Positions 1-6,545 of a DNA stretch of 13,413 nt are shown here, one piece after another. Location: NCBI GenBank assembly GCA_045603745.1, contig JAZUMQ010000035.1, positions 1 to 13,413 of the forward strand, written 5' to 3'. The position numbers and the translations under genes were made by a program. A model generated the notes under the pieces. It was not told the DNA's origin, searched no databases, and saw nothing but the letters and a program-made list of their open reading frames with translations. How positions within the stretch are numbered: position 1 is the stretch's first letter; every line of letters begins with the position of its first letter. The stretch is from RGIG995 sp045603745. Its GTDB lineage: Bacteria; Bacillota; Clostridia; Oscillospirales; UBA644.

Positions 1-19
1 ATTTCAAGTAATTTAAGTA

Positions 20-61
20 AAACAATGAACCGGCCGCGAATTCGCGGGCGGGTCATTGTTT
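20..61 (-). terminator. Rho-independent terminator of the gltX-glnS operon
   Basis: The arms AAACAATGA (20-28) and TCATTGTTT (53-61) are perfectly complementary, and a GC-rich inner stem (about 29-52, GCGAATTCGC core with small mismatches) stacks on them. Read on the minus strand the hairpin is followed by TTTTAC. It lies about 100 bp past the glnS stop, so it most likely ends the synthetase operon. Confidence 0.75.
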
Positions 62-119
62 GTAAAAGGTAGAGGTGTTTTGACTCAAGGATTGGGGGGA
101 CGTTGCTGCTTTCTTTTTG

Positions 120-151
120 GTTCTTTTTCTTTCTTCGGACAGAAAAAGAAC
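120..151. repeat. Perfect 11-bp hairpin between glnS stop and its terminator
   Basis: GTTCTTTTTCT (120-130) pairs perfectly with AGAAAAAGAAC (141-151) across a 10-nt loop. There is no T-run after either arm, so it is not a classical terminator. The pyrimidine-rich arm resembles the hairpin after lysA (13086-13123). The two may belong to one dispersed intergenic repeat type, which is an inference. Confidence 0.4.
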
Positions 152-163
152 GTCGTTCCTCTT

Positions 164-1810
164 TTACGCCTTGTAACTGTCTTTCAAATTTACGATCAGA
201 TTAAAGACGTTTTCAGAGTGAATATCTTTGCAGAAATAACCGTTGCGGACGAACTGGAACCGGTCGCCGGGCTGTGCTTTTGCGAGATCGGGTTCGACTT
301 TGCAGTTTCTCATTACGGTAAGGGAATCAGTATTCAGCAGATCCATATAGGTTTGTCCTTCGGGCAGGTCAAAGACGTTTTCCTGGGTGAAGAGACGGTC
401 GTACATACGGATTTCCGTGTCGATGGCATAATCCGTAGAGACCCAATGGACGGTGCCCCGGACTTTCCGTCCGTCGGCGGGCATGCCGGAGCCGGTTTCC
501 AGGTCAGCGGAGCATCTCAGTTCGATGACGTTTCCGTTTTCGTCCTTGATTACTTCGTCACAACGGACGATATATGCCCCCATCAAGCGACATTCTCCGC
601 CGGGCTTCAGCCGGTGGAATTTGCCGGGAGCGTCTTCCATAAAGTCGTTGCGTTCTACGTAAAGGGTCTTTGTAAAGGGAACTTCCCGGGTTCCGGCGGT
701 TTCGTCCTGGGGATTGTTGGGCAAGGTGAAATATTCCGTCTTATCTTCCGGATAGTTGGTGATCGTTACTTTCAGTGGGTCGATGACCGCTACACGACGA
801 GGGGCGGTCTCGTTCAATTCGGCTCGGATACAATGTTCCAAAAGCCCGATGTCTACGATGGAATATGCCTTGGCAACGCCGGCTTTTTTCACGAATTCCA
901 AGATAGAAGAGGGAGTATAACCCCGGCGACGAAGCCCGCACAGAGTGGGCATACGAGGATCGTCCCAGCCGTCCACACGGCCAGTCTCCACCAATTCCCG
1001 CAAAAAGCGTTTGCTCATGACCGTATAGGTCAGATTCAACCGAGCAAATTCTCTCTGTTTGGGACGGGGACGAATGCTGATATTTTCGGTAACCCAGTCG
1101 TATAGAGGTCGGTGATTTTCAAATTCAATAGAACAGAGGGAATGGGTGATCCCTTCGATGGCGTCCTGAATGGGGTGAGCGTAATCGTATAAGGGATAAA
1201 TGCACCATTTATCGCCTTGACGGTGGTGGGAAGTATGAACGATACGGTAGATGGCGGGGTCTCTCAGATTGATGTTGGGAGACGCCATGTCTATCTTCGC
1301 CCGCAGGGTCTTTGCGCCGTCGGGGAATTCGCCGTTTTTCATGCGCTCAAACAGTTCCAGATTTTCTTCTACGGAACGATTGCGATAGGGAGATTCTTTC
1401 CCCGGTTGGGTCAAGGTTCCCCGATATTCCCGCATTTCTTCGGCGGAAAGGTCGCAGACGTAGGCTTTCCCGTCTTTGATCAACTGAATGGCAAATTCAT
1501 AACATTTGTCGAAGTAATCGGATCCGTAAAAGATTCCTCCGTCGGGAACGGTTCCCAACCATTCCAGGTCGGCTTTGATGGCGTCGACGTATTCCGTATC
1601 TTCCTTTGCGGGGTTTGTATCGTCGAGGCGGAGATTGAATTTTCCACCGTATTTTTTCGCCATGGAGTGGTTGATCCAAATGGCTTTTGCCGAACCGATG
1701 TGCAAATATCCGTTTGGTTCGGGAGGGAAGCGGGTGTGGACGTGATCCACTTCCTTGTTCCGCAAATCTTCGGCGATAATTTCGTCAATAAAGTTTGTAA
1801 TTTCTTCCAT
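164..1810 (-). CDS. glnS: Glutaminyl-tRNA synthetase
   Basis: Class Ic aminoacyl-tRNA synthetase of 548 aa that charges tRNA-Gln with glutamine in the cytoplasm. The N-terminal catalytic domain starts FPPEPNGYLHIGSAKA, with the HIGH-type motif HIGS at residues 37-40, followed by RLDDTNPAKE. The GlnRS-typical block YDYAHPIQDAIEGITHSL lies near 208-225 and the KMSKS-type loop MSKR at 265-268. The C-terminal half is the two beta-barrel anticodon-binding domain (ends near VNLKDSYKA). Length is normal for bacterial GlnRS. The ATG is preceded by AAGGA at good spacing, inside the end of gltX. Only 4 bp separate it from the gltX stop, so the two are co-transcribed. A dedicated GlnRS suggests the cell does not rely solely on the GatCAB amidation route for Gln-tRNA, although GatCAB could still exist elsewhere. 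Confidence 0.95.
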   Translation of the reverse strand: MEEITNFIDEIIAEDLRNKEVDHVHTRFPPEPNGYLHIGSAKAIWINHSMAKKYGGKFNLRLDDTNPAKEDTEYVDAIKADLEWLGTVPDGGIFYGSDYFDKCYEFAIQLIKDGKAYVCDLSAEEMREYRGTLTQPGKESPYRNRSVEENLELFERMKNGEFPDGAKTLRAKIDMASPNINLRDPAIYRIVHTSHHRQGDKWCIYPLYDYAHPIQDAIEGITHSLCSIEFENHRPLYDWVTENISIRPRPKQREFARLNLTYTVMSKRFLRELVETGRVDGWDDPRMPTLCGLRRRGYTPSSILEFVKKAGVAKAYSIVDIGLLEHCIRAELNETAPRRVAVIDPLKVTITNYPEDKTEYFTLPNNPQDETAGTREVPFTKTLYVERNDFMEDAPGKFHRLKPGGECRLMGAYIVRCDEVIKDENGNVIELRCSADLETGSGMPADGRKVRGTVHWVSTDYAIDTEIRMYDRLFTQENVFDLPEGQTYMDLLNTDSLTVMRNCKVEPDLAKAQPGDRFQFVRNGYFCKDIHSENVFNLIVNLKDSYKA

Positions 1811-1814
1811 CGTC

Positions 1815-3488
1815 TTAATCCTTCGTTTCCAGCGTTTCGGCTGCTTTTTTCAGTCGGGAAAGAACGGCGTCTTTGCCCAGAATATTCATTACGGCATAGG
1901 TGTCGGGAGAGGCGGTACGCCCTGTTACCGCAACCCGAAGTACGGCGCTGACGTCTGCAACGCTTCCGGGGAAGGCGGTAGGATCGGCTTTGTACGCCTT
2001 CATATCCACGGCGTATCCCATTGCCTCAGTCAATTCTTTCACCTTATTAAACCAGGTTTGCTGATCGTCTTCGGCGTTGTAGTAGGTTGAGGGATATTCT
2101 TTTAATACCCGTAAAACATCGTTCTTAGACATGTTTTCGGGGAAGGGGTAATCGGTGGTAAAGGTTTCTTCAAAGAAGAACGCCATATATTGGGGAACGT
2201 CCGACCATACGGTAAAGTCTTTGCGAGGCTTTTTGCCCCCTCTTCCGATGGAGAGAATTGCTTTGGAATATTCCGGATCCCGAGTCAACAATGCGTGGAA
2301 TTCAGGATTGTATTCCTTTGCCCAAATTTCGGTGGCGTTGTAAACTTCTTCTCCGGTCATGCGGGAGATGATGTTCTTGGAAATATCGTTGAGTTTTTCA
2401 ATATCAAAGACCGCACCTGCAACTCCCATTTTTTCGGCCTTGAACTTAAATTCGTTCAGATCCGCTTCGGGGTTTTTGTTTCGCCATTCCTCAAAATTGG
2501 AGTTGAGAACGGTCATAAGATATTCAATGACTGCCGCCGCGGGATACCCTTCCTGAAGATAATAGGTCAGCCGGGCTTCCGGGTCTTTCCGTTTGGACAG
2601 TTTGCGTTTGGACGTGCCGTCCTGTTTGAGCATGTGAGCGGTATGGATATACGCCGGTTTTTCCCAACCCAAAACTTCAAACATTTGCAGGTGATAGGGG
2701 AAGGTGGAGAGCCATTCTTCCCCTCGAACCACGTGGGTGGTTCTCATGAAGTGATCGTCTACCACGTGGGCAAAGTGATAGGTGGGAATTCCGTCAGATT
2801 TCAAAATAACGATGTCGGTGCAGTTTTCCGGCATTTCGATCTCGCCCTTGGCAAGGTCTTTGTATTTGATGCGGTTTTCCTCTTTTCCGGGAGAGCGGAA
2901 GCGAACTACGTAGGGCTTGCCCTCGGCGATGAGTTGTTCCGCTTCTTCTACGGTAATATTGGCGTGTACCGCCCATTTGCCGTAATAACCGAAGTTTGCC
3001 CCTTCGGCTTCTTGTTTTTCGTGAATGGACTGCAGATCTTCTTCGGTGCAGAAGCAGGGATATGCAAGCCCCCGCAAAACCAGATCTTTTGCGATGGTCT
3101 GATACAATTCTGCCCGATCCCGTTGACGGTACGGTCCGTAGATCCCCGTATCTTCGCCGCTGGTTGCTCCTTCGTCAAAATTCAGACCAAAGGCGTTCAA
3201 AGAGGTCAGAATTACGTCAACGGCGCCTTCCACTTCTCGCTTTGCATCGGTATTTTCAATGCGAAGATAAAACACGCCGCCGCTTTGATGGGCAAGCCTT
3301 TCATCGATCAGTGCACCGTAAAGATTTCCAAAGTGCATGAATCCCGTGGGAGAGGGGGCGATGCGGGTGACCATGGCACCTTTGGGGAGATCCCGCTGAG
3401 GATAGATCGCCTCATAATCGGTAGGGGTCTTGGTGATATGGGGGAACAACAATTCCGCCATGCGGAGATTTGCGTTGGTGTTGTCCAT
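1815..3488 (-). CDS. gltX: Glutamyl-tRNA synthetase
   Basis: Class Ic synthetase of 557 aa that charges tRNA-Glu. After an N-terminal extension of about 40 residues (MDNTNANLRMAELLFPHI...) the Rossmann domain begins TRIAPSPTGFMHFGN, with HFGN at 52-55 as the HIGH motif. LRIENTDAKRE follows at about 75-85. VVRGEEWL (253-260) and the KMSKS-type KLSKR (296-300) complete the active site. The C-terminal helical anticodon domain follows. At 557 aa it is longer than the classical ~470-490-aa enzyme; such long forms are familiar from Clostridia. The ATG has AAGGAG 7 nt upstream. It is the first gene of the operon with glnS. No T-box leader is visible: the 5' region is short and lacks the GGUGGNACCGCG core. 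I call it GluRS rather than a second GlnRS because of the adjacent bona fide GlnRS and the PSPTG motif. Confidence 0.93.
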   Translation of the reverse strand: MDNTNANLRMAELLFPHITKTPTDYEAIYPQRDLPKGAMVTRIAPSPTGFMHFGNLYGALIDERLAHQSGGVFYLRIENTDAKREVEGAVDVILTSLNAFGLNFDEGATSGEDTGIYGPYRQRDRAELYQTIAKDLVLRGLAYPCFCTEEDLQSIHEKQEAEGANFGYYGKWAVHANITVEEAEQLIAEGKPYVVRFRSPGKEENRIKYKDLAKGEIEMPENCTDIVILKSDGIPTYHFAHVVDDHFMRTTHVVRGEEWLSTFPYHLQMFEVLGWEKPAYIHTAHMLKQDGTSKRKLSKRKDPEARLTYYLQEGYPAAAVIEYLMTVLNSNFEEWRNKNPEADLNEFKFKAEKMGVAGAVFDIEKLNDISKNIISRMTGEEVYNATEIWAKEYNPEFHALLTRDPEYSKAILSIGRGGKKPRKDFTVWSDVPQYMAFFFEETFTTDYPFPENMSKNDVLRVLKEYPSTYYNAEDDQQTWFNKVKELTEAMGYAVDMKAYKADPTAFPGSVADVSAVLRVAVTGRTASPDTYAVMNILGKDAVLSRLKKAAETLETKD

Positions 3489-3555
3489 GATGGTACTCCT
3501 TGATGTTTCGCCGTTGTTTCAAAAAAAAGACGGCACGAATTCATTATAATAATAT

Positions 3556-3584
3556 ATTATAGCATATTTTTACGACAATTGCAA
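3556..3584 (-). promoter_or_regulatory. Promoter of gltX-glnS
   Basis: On the minus strand there is TTGCAA (3579-3584), a 17-bp spacer ending in TGC (extended -10), and TATAAT (3556-3561). It is about 70 bp upstream of the gltX ATG. The left end of the AT-rich insertion (3598) begins 14 bp upstream of the -35, so the promoter is intact. Confidence 0.75.
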
Positions 3585-3597
3585 GATGTTTTATATA

Positions 3598-3620
3598 AAA
3601 AACTTCAATTCGTAAAGTAA
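3598..3620 (+). repeat. Left 23-bp terminal inverted repeat
   Basis: Starts AAAAACTTCAATTCG and ends GTAAAGTAA. It is exactly complementary to 8444-8466. Complementarity stops abruptly on both sides (3597 and 3621 mismatch). Confidence 0.8.
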
Positions 3621-3640
3621 AAAAATATTTTTTTATTAAG

Positions 3641-3669
3641 CTCGGATATATCTCTCGATTAAATCCGAG
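3641..3669. repeat. 7-bp inverted repeat inside the left end of the element
   Basis: CTCGGAT (3641-3647) and ATCCGAG (3663-3669) can form a stem with a 15-nt loop, in the gene-free stretch between the left repeat and the first promoter. Its role is unknown. A T-run after the stem is too weak for a convincing terminator. It could be a protein-binding site near the element end. Confidence 0.35.
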
Positions 3670-3696
3670 GTTTTGCATATAATTCGTCTTTGACTA

Positions 3697-3725
3697 TTGA
3701 CATTTGACGAGAAATATGCTATAAT
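3697..3725 (+). promoter_or_regulatory. Promoter of the Cys-rich small protein gene
   Basis: Perfect TTGACA (3697-3702), 17-bp spacer, TATAAT (3720-3725), with TGC just before the -10. The start codon is 34 bp downstream, with AAGGAG at 3743-3748. Confidence 0.8.
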
Positions 3726-3758
3726 ATCTCCAGGAAAAAAGCAAGGAGATTAATTTAA

Positions 3759-3962
3759 ATGTTTTGCCCATTTACAAAAGAAAACTGTGTATCAACCTGT
3801 GTTTTTAACAACAATAGTTGCAATTTATTAAAAATCATGAAGGACATTGAAAGCAACACAGGTTCCGACCAAACTGAATCATGGTATATCAATAGTAAAC
3901 TGGGCGATATTTCAGACAAACTTGACCGTATTATAGAAATACTTGAACAATCTGCTGATTGA
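3759..3962 (+). CDS. Small Cys-rich hypothetical protein (67 aa)
   Basis: I do not recognise a named family. The N-terminus MFCPFTKENCVSTCVFNNNSC carries four cysteines at residues 3, 10, 14 and 21, a symmetric C-x6-C-x3-C-x6-C pattern that could bind zinc or an Fe-S cluster. The C-terminal half (LGDISDKLDRIIEILEQ) is a short amphipathic helix. There is no signal peptide or membrane segment, so it is probably cytoplasmic. The gene has its own consensus promoter (3697-3725) and AAGGAG 10 nt before the ATG, so expression is well supported. Its 3' end overlaps, tail to tail, a 57-aa gene on the other strand by 32 bp. Metal binding is inferred from Cys spacing only. Confidence 0.7.
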   Translation: MFCPFTKENCVSTCVFNNNSCNLLKIMKDIESNTGSDQTESWYINSKLGDISDKLDRIIEILEQSAD

Positions 3963-4104
3963 TTTTTTTAGAAGTTTCATATAGCAATTTATTAGCTTCT
4001 TCTATTGTCAAATTTTCTTTTGCCATTATTTTTATGATTTCATTTATGATGGTTTCTTTGGGCTGTCGTTCATTTTGAACGGCAGTTCTTTTTATTTCCG
4101 TCAT
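3931..4104 (-). CDS. Small hypothetical protein (57 aa) antisense to the preceding gene's end
   Basis: An ATG at 4104 (minus strand), preceded by AAAGGA at 4115-4120 (10-nt spacing), opens a 57-codon frame that begins MTEIKRTAVQNERQPKE. The middle, about residues 19-50 (IINEIIKIMAKE, then LTIEEANKLLYETSKKINQQ), is predicted helical with an 'LTIEEANKLL' turn of the kind seen in small Bacillota helical proteins. The last ten codons run into the opposite-strand Cys-rich gene (32-bp tail-to-tail overlap). A possible promoter is TTGACA at 4164-4169 with a weak TATAGA at 4143-4148 (15-bp spacing, poor). The good ribosome binding site and amphipathic composition favour a real gene. The function is unknown. 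Confidence 0.55.
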   Translation of the reverse strand: MTEIKRTAVQNERQPKETIINEIIKIMAKENLTIEEANKLLYETSKKINQQIVQVFL

Positions 4105-4158
4105 ATTGCTACAATCCTTTCGTATTTATGAATTTTATGTTCTCTATACTTCTTCGAT

Positions 4159-4190
4159 AAGGTTGTCAACGCCATGTGATTGATAACCTT
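4159..4190 (-). terminator. Hairpin just after the transposase stop
   Basis: AAGGTTGTCAA (4159-4169) pairs with TTGATAACCTT (4180-4190) over 11 positions with one mismatch or wobble, immediately past the transposase stop at 4191. There is no T-run on the minus strand after it, so termination may be partial. The outer arm also holds the TTGACA that could be the -35 of the 57-aa gene. Confidence 0.45.
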
Positions 4191-5558
4191 TTATTTAAAA
4201 AACTCAAGCATATATTTTTTTACCTCCGCAGAGCATCTATCTCTAAACTCAAAAAATTCCACCATGCTCATACAACAAAAGAATTTACCTCCAAATAGAA
4301 CAAAGTAATTTAAATTGTGTCCTTTGTAATTTTTCATTATAACAGGCAAACTCTTTCCCAAATACTCACTTCCATCTTCACCATTAATGTAAAGTTGATA
4401 AAATAAATATCCGAGTAAAACGCAAACAATATGAAAAGCAATAATATTGTATTTCGTCGTTTTGAAATCTTCTATTTTCCAGAAATCCTTTAATTGTCTA
4501 AAATCTTCTTCAATTTCAGGACGCAATTCATAAGTGGTAATAATTTCTTTTGCTGTTGCGTTTATATTTGTTGTTATAAACACCATGTAAGTATCATCAT
4601 GTGTATCCCAAACAACGCAGGCATTAATCGGCACATCCTCTGAAATATTAATACTTTCCCATCCCACGAGGTTTGGAACGAAAGATATTTTCTGTCCCAT
4701 TCTTCGCTTGTTTGGATGTGCTACCCAATTGTTTTCATTTTTTGCGATATTGATTGCATCGTTAAATGCAAACATATTTTTCTTTAATGGAACATATGTG
4801 TCTACGCCTCGTTTGGTTTTCAAATAATTTATAAGTTCTCTGGACAAGAAACCTCTGTCGTTAATTAATATATCGCCATGATTAAGACAGCTTGTAGTTT
4901 TAATCATTTCTTCAGATAATAAAAAATCATGTACGGACGCAGTGCTAAATCTAATTTCTTCGATTATACCAGTATCATGATACAATCCTCTCAAAGATGC
5001 CAATTTGTATCCTCTCATTGCGTCACCATTTCGGTCTCTCGCAATTGAAGAATTCTCATAATTGACATTATCAAAGTTTACCGAGACTTTTGTGCAATCC
5101 AAAATATGTATATTGGGTTTAATATCTTTGGTCGGCATAATGTGATTTTGAATTACATTGTTGTAATAAGAAATCAAGTCTTGATTAGTATATTTCCCCA
5201 ATAAATATCTTATCGTTCCTTCTGTAAAGAATTCGTTTTTCCCACCGAATACAATATTGTATCCGAGCTCCGCCAGTACTCTATGGTCTTGAATTGCCGT
5301 AGGAATATCGGTTAAACTAGTATGTATTTTCATCTTTGCGGCAACAGACATTGCGATGATTAGTTTAAACGGTATATAGGAATTATGTCTTCTTTTATCT
5401 AAAAATCCATGTTCCAAACAATCAATAATTCCATCACGATACATAGACAAAATAATGTCATCAACTAAATTCTTTTCGCTTATAACAATATTACTTAGCG
5501 TTTTGCTCTGAATCATTTTTTTAATTTCTGCTTTATTATTTTTACACAATGTCAACAT
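4191..5558 (-). CDS. IS4-superfamily DDE transposase
   Basis: A 455-aa transposase of the DDE_Tnp_1 (IS4-like) fold that cuts and joins element ends. Catalytic residues fit well: D154 in HILDCTKV, D234 in ILINDRGFLSREL, and E350 inside the IS4 signature Y343-x2-R346-x3-E350-x6-K357 (YELRPEIEEDFRQLKDFW). A beta-strand-rich insert lies between D234 and E350, as expected for the group. The N-terminal ~100 residues (FLDKRRHNSYIPFKLIIAMSV) form a helical DNA-binding region. I start at the ATG at 5558, which has AAGGTG 7 nt upstream; an in-frame GTG at 5567 would add three residues but overlaps that site. No frameshift or stop is seen, so it is probably active. It is transcribed from a strong promoter divergent from the XRE regulator. 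It may mobilise the whole 4.87-kb island or be a nested insertion sequence. Confidence 0.9.
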   Translation of the reverse strand: MLTLCKNNKAEIKKMIQSKTLSNIVISEKNLVDDIILSMYRDGIIDCLEHGFLDKRRHNSYIPFKLIIAMSVAAKMKIHTSLTDIPTAIQDHRVLAELGYNIVFGGKNEFFTEGTIRYLLGKYTNQDLISYYNNVIQNHIMPTKDIKPNIHILDCTKVSVNFDNVNYENSSIARDRNGDAMRGYKLASLRGLYHDTGIIEEIRFSTASVHDFLLSEEMIKTTSCLNHGDILINDRGFLSRELINYLKTKRGVDTYVPLKKNMFAFNDAINIAKNENNWVAHPNKRRMGQKISFVPNLVGWESINISEDVPINACVVWDTHDDTYMVFITTNINATAKEIITTYELRPEIEEDFRQLKDFWKIEDFKTTKYNIIAFHIVCVLLGYLFYQLYINGEDGSEYLGKSLPVIMKNYKGHNLNYFVLFGGKFFCCMSMVEFFEFRDRCSAEVKKYMLEFFK

Positions 5559-5582
5559 GCAGTTCACCTTCTTTCCACTAAT

Positions 5583-5611
5583 AGTATACCATACTTTCCA
5601 AAATTTGTCAA
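5583..5611 (-). promoter_or_regulatory. Transposase promoter
   Basis: On the minus strand TTGACA (5606-5611), 17-bp spacer ending TGG (extended -10), TATACT (5583-5588). Such a strong promoter for a transposase suggests control by a repressor. The divergent XRE gene is the obvious candidate. Confidence 0.75.
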
Positions 5612-5615
5612 CTAT

Positions 5616-5639
5616 TTGTCGACAATCTTTCGGAGAAAG
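5616..5639. promoter_or_regulatory. Two palindromes between divergent promoters (candidate operator)
   Basis: TTGTCGACAA (5616-5625) is a perfect 10-bp palindrome, and CTTTC-GGA-GAAAG (5627-5639) is a second dyad. They lie between the transposase -35 (5606-5611) and the XRE -35 (5643-5648), the right place for an XRE dimer to control both promoters. The string TCGACAAAT, read on the minus strand here, recurs in the promoter spacer at 6521-6529. Confidence 0.5.
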
Positions 5640-5642
5640 TTA

Positions 5643-5671
5643 TTGACATTTTTTACTAAATAGTGTATAAT
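5643..5671 (+). promoter_or_regulatory. Promoter of the XRE regulator
   Basis: TTGACA (5643-5648), 17-bp spacer, TATAAT (5666-5671). The start codon is 23 bp further on. Confidence 0.8.
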
Positions 5672-5694
5672 ATCAGCGGAAGGGGTGTAATTAT

Positions 5695-6000
5695 ATGGGA
5701 ATATCTATTGGTACAAAAATTAAAAACCTAAGAGAAAAAGCGGGAATGACTCAAACAGAACTTGCAAGTAAACTTGGCTTGAGTAAATCCATTGTTTCTG
5801 CATATGAAAAAGGAATACGAAACCCCTCGTTTAAAATCTTACCACAACTTGCCAAAACCTTTAATGTAACCGAATTGTACTTTTTTGAAAAAGGTGAATG
5901 GCAAAATCAACCTGTCACTATTGACATATCGGATTTAAACAAAGACCAACAAAGAATAGTTATTTCTTTAGTTAATGAATTCAAAGAAAACAATAAATAA
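5695..6000 (+). CDS. XRE-family helix-turn-helix transcriptional regulator
   Basis: A 101-aa DNA-binding protein with one Cro/CI-type HTH at about residues 7-62: IKNLREKAGMTQTELASKLGLSKSIVSAYEKGIRNPSFKIL, with the turn at TQTELASKLGLSKSIVSAYE. The short C-terminal part (ISDLNKDQQRIVISLVNEF) is a likely dimerisation helix. There is no protease or sensor domain, so the induction route is not apparent. The gene is divergent from the transposase, and two palindromes fill the space between their promoters, which points to repression of the transposase and of itself (inference). AGGGGTG lies 7 nt before the ATG. A 72-aa gene follows after 27 bp and is probably in the same operon. Confidence 0.88.
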   Translation: MGISIGTKIKNLREKAGMTQTELASKLGLSKSIVSAYEKGIRNPSFKILPQLAKTFNVTELYFFEKGEWQNQPVTIDISDLNKDQQRIVISLVNEFKENNK

Positions 6001-6027
6001 TAGTTAAAATACACGGGGGTACTATGT

Positions 6028-6246
6028 ATGTTGTCGAAGGGTGCTTATTATCAATTTGTCATAAGTTTCAACGGTGATTATATTCGTGGATATGTTGTTT
6101 CCGATGATGCCAGCAACCCATTTTTCGTTATTAACGAACCATCATTTTCAAGTCCTATTTTGTCAAGTAAAATTAAACCAGTTAATAAAACAATACAGTT
6201 GTCAAAGAATGCCGTTGTTTGTTATTTTGAAATCAGCGAGAATTAA
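6028..6246 (+). CDS. Hypothetical protein (72 aa) downstream of the XRE regulator
   Basis: Unrecognised. The sequence is soluble and beta-rich (YYQFVISFNGDYIRGYVVSDDASNPFFVINEP), with a later IQLSKNAVVCYFEISEN strand, reminiscent of a small barrel but with no motif I can name. The ATG at 6028 is preceded by GGGGG (6015-6019) and lies 27 bp after the regulator's stop with no terminator between, so the pair is likely co-transcribed. It might be a partner or modulator of the regulator (inference from position only). Its stop overlaps by 4 bp the stop of a convergent 65-aa gene. Confidence 0.65.
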   Translation: MLSKGAYYQFVISFNGDYIRGYVVSDDASNPFFVINEPSFSSPILSSKIKPVNKTIQLSKNAVVCYFEISEN

Positions 6247-6440
6247 ATATATTCTTTGTGGGGTGTATATTGTACATTAGGGTAAAGTTTTCCTAATTTG
6301 AGTTCTTCCATACCTCGAATTATTTCTACAATTTTTCCAATTTCAAAAGCAAGCACCACTCTATCACATGTATTTTCCTCTAACTTAATCTGAGAATTTA
6401 ATTTATCAATTTCATCGAATAAAATATCTATCGCTCTCAT
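6243..6440 (-). CDS. Hypothetical protein (65 aa), convergent
   Basis: Unrecognised small acidic-basic helical protein: MRAIDILFDEIDKLNSQIKLEEN, then VVLAFEIGKIVEIIRGMEELKLGKLYP. The heptad-like spacing of hydrophobics suggests a helical hairpin or coiled coil, possibly a dimer. The minus-strand ATG has AAAGGAG 10 nt upstream, a strong site. Its stop is shared tail to tail with the 72-aa gene. The short leader upstream contains the 6460-6485 hairpin. No good promoter is seen: TTGTCA/TAATAA on the minus strand near 6491-6519 is only a weak candidate. Confidence 0.55.
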   Translation of the reverse strand: MRAIDILFDEIDKLNSQIKLEENTCDRVVLAFEIGKIVEIIRGMEELKLGKLYPNVQYTPHKEYI

Positions 6441-6459
6441 TAATTTTAACTCCTTTCAC

Positions 6460-6490
6460 AGAGGCATTCATTTTTGAATGTCTCTTTTTT
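6460..6490 (+). terminator. Terminator of the XRE operon, also in the leader of the convergent gene
   Basis: AGAGGCATTCA (6460-6470) pairs with TGAATGTCTCT (6475-6485) over 11 bp with one G-U, tttt loop, followed on the plus strand by TTTTTATTATTTTT. It should end plus-strand transcription after the 72-aa gene. Read on the minus strand the same hairpin sits just before the AAAGGAG of the 65-aa gene. Confidence 0.75.
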
Positions 6491-6510
6491 ATTATTTTTC
6501 GTTCTAAATA

Positions 6511-6539
6511 TTGACAATTTTCGACAAATATGTTATAAT
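6511..6539 (+). promoter_or_regulatory. Promoter of the structured leader / zinc-ribbon operon
   Basis: Perfect TTGACA (6511-6516), 17-bp spacer, TATAAT (6534-6539). The predicted start, 7 nt on at G6546, is exactly the first base of the leader's outer stem. The spacer contains TCGACAAAT (6521-6529), also present in the XRE/transposase control region. Confidence 0.85.
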
Positions 6540-6545
6540 ATGTCC

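Larger units (their letters stand above)
4148..5640 (-). mobile_element. Possible nested insertion sequence around the transposase
   Basis: 4148-4170 and the reverse complement of 5618-5640 match at 16 of 23 positions, giving a candidate imperfect terminal inverted repeat around a 1.49-kb unit, normal size for an IS4-type element. The flanks share only TAT (4145-4147 and 5641-5643). The match is weak enough to be chance in AT-rich DNA. This competes with the view that the transposase belongs to the larger element. Confidence 0.25.

Noticed and set aside
56..3503. Long plus-strand frames opposite the synthetases (56-1105, 1217-1951, 2190-3503)
   Set aside because: They are antisense to clear, motif-complete gltX and glnS, are Phe/Gly/Val-rich in an unnatural way, and lack ribosome binding sites.
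3489..3600. T-box leader for the synthetase operon
   Set aside because: The distance from promoter to ATG is too short and no GGUGGNACCGCG-type core or terminator is present.
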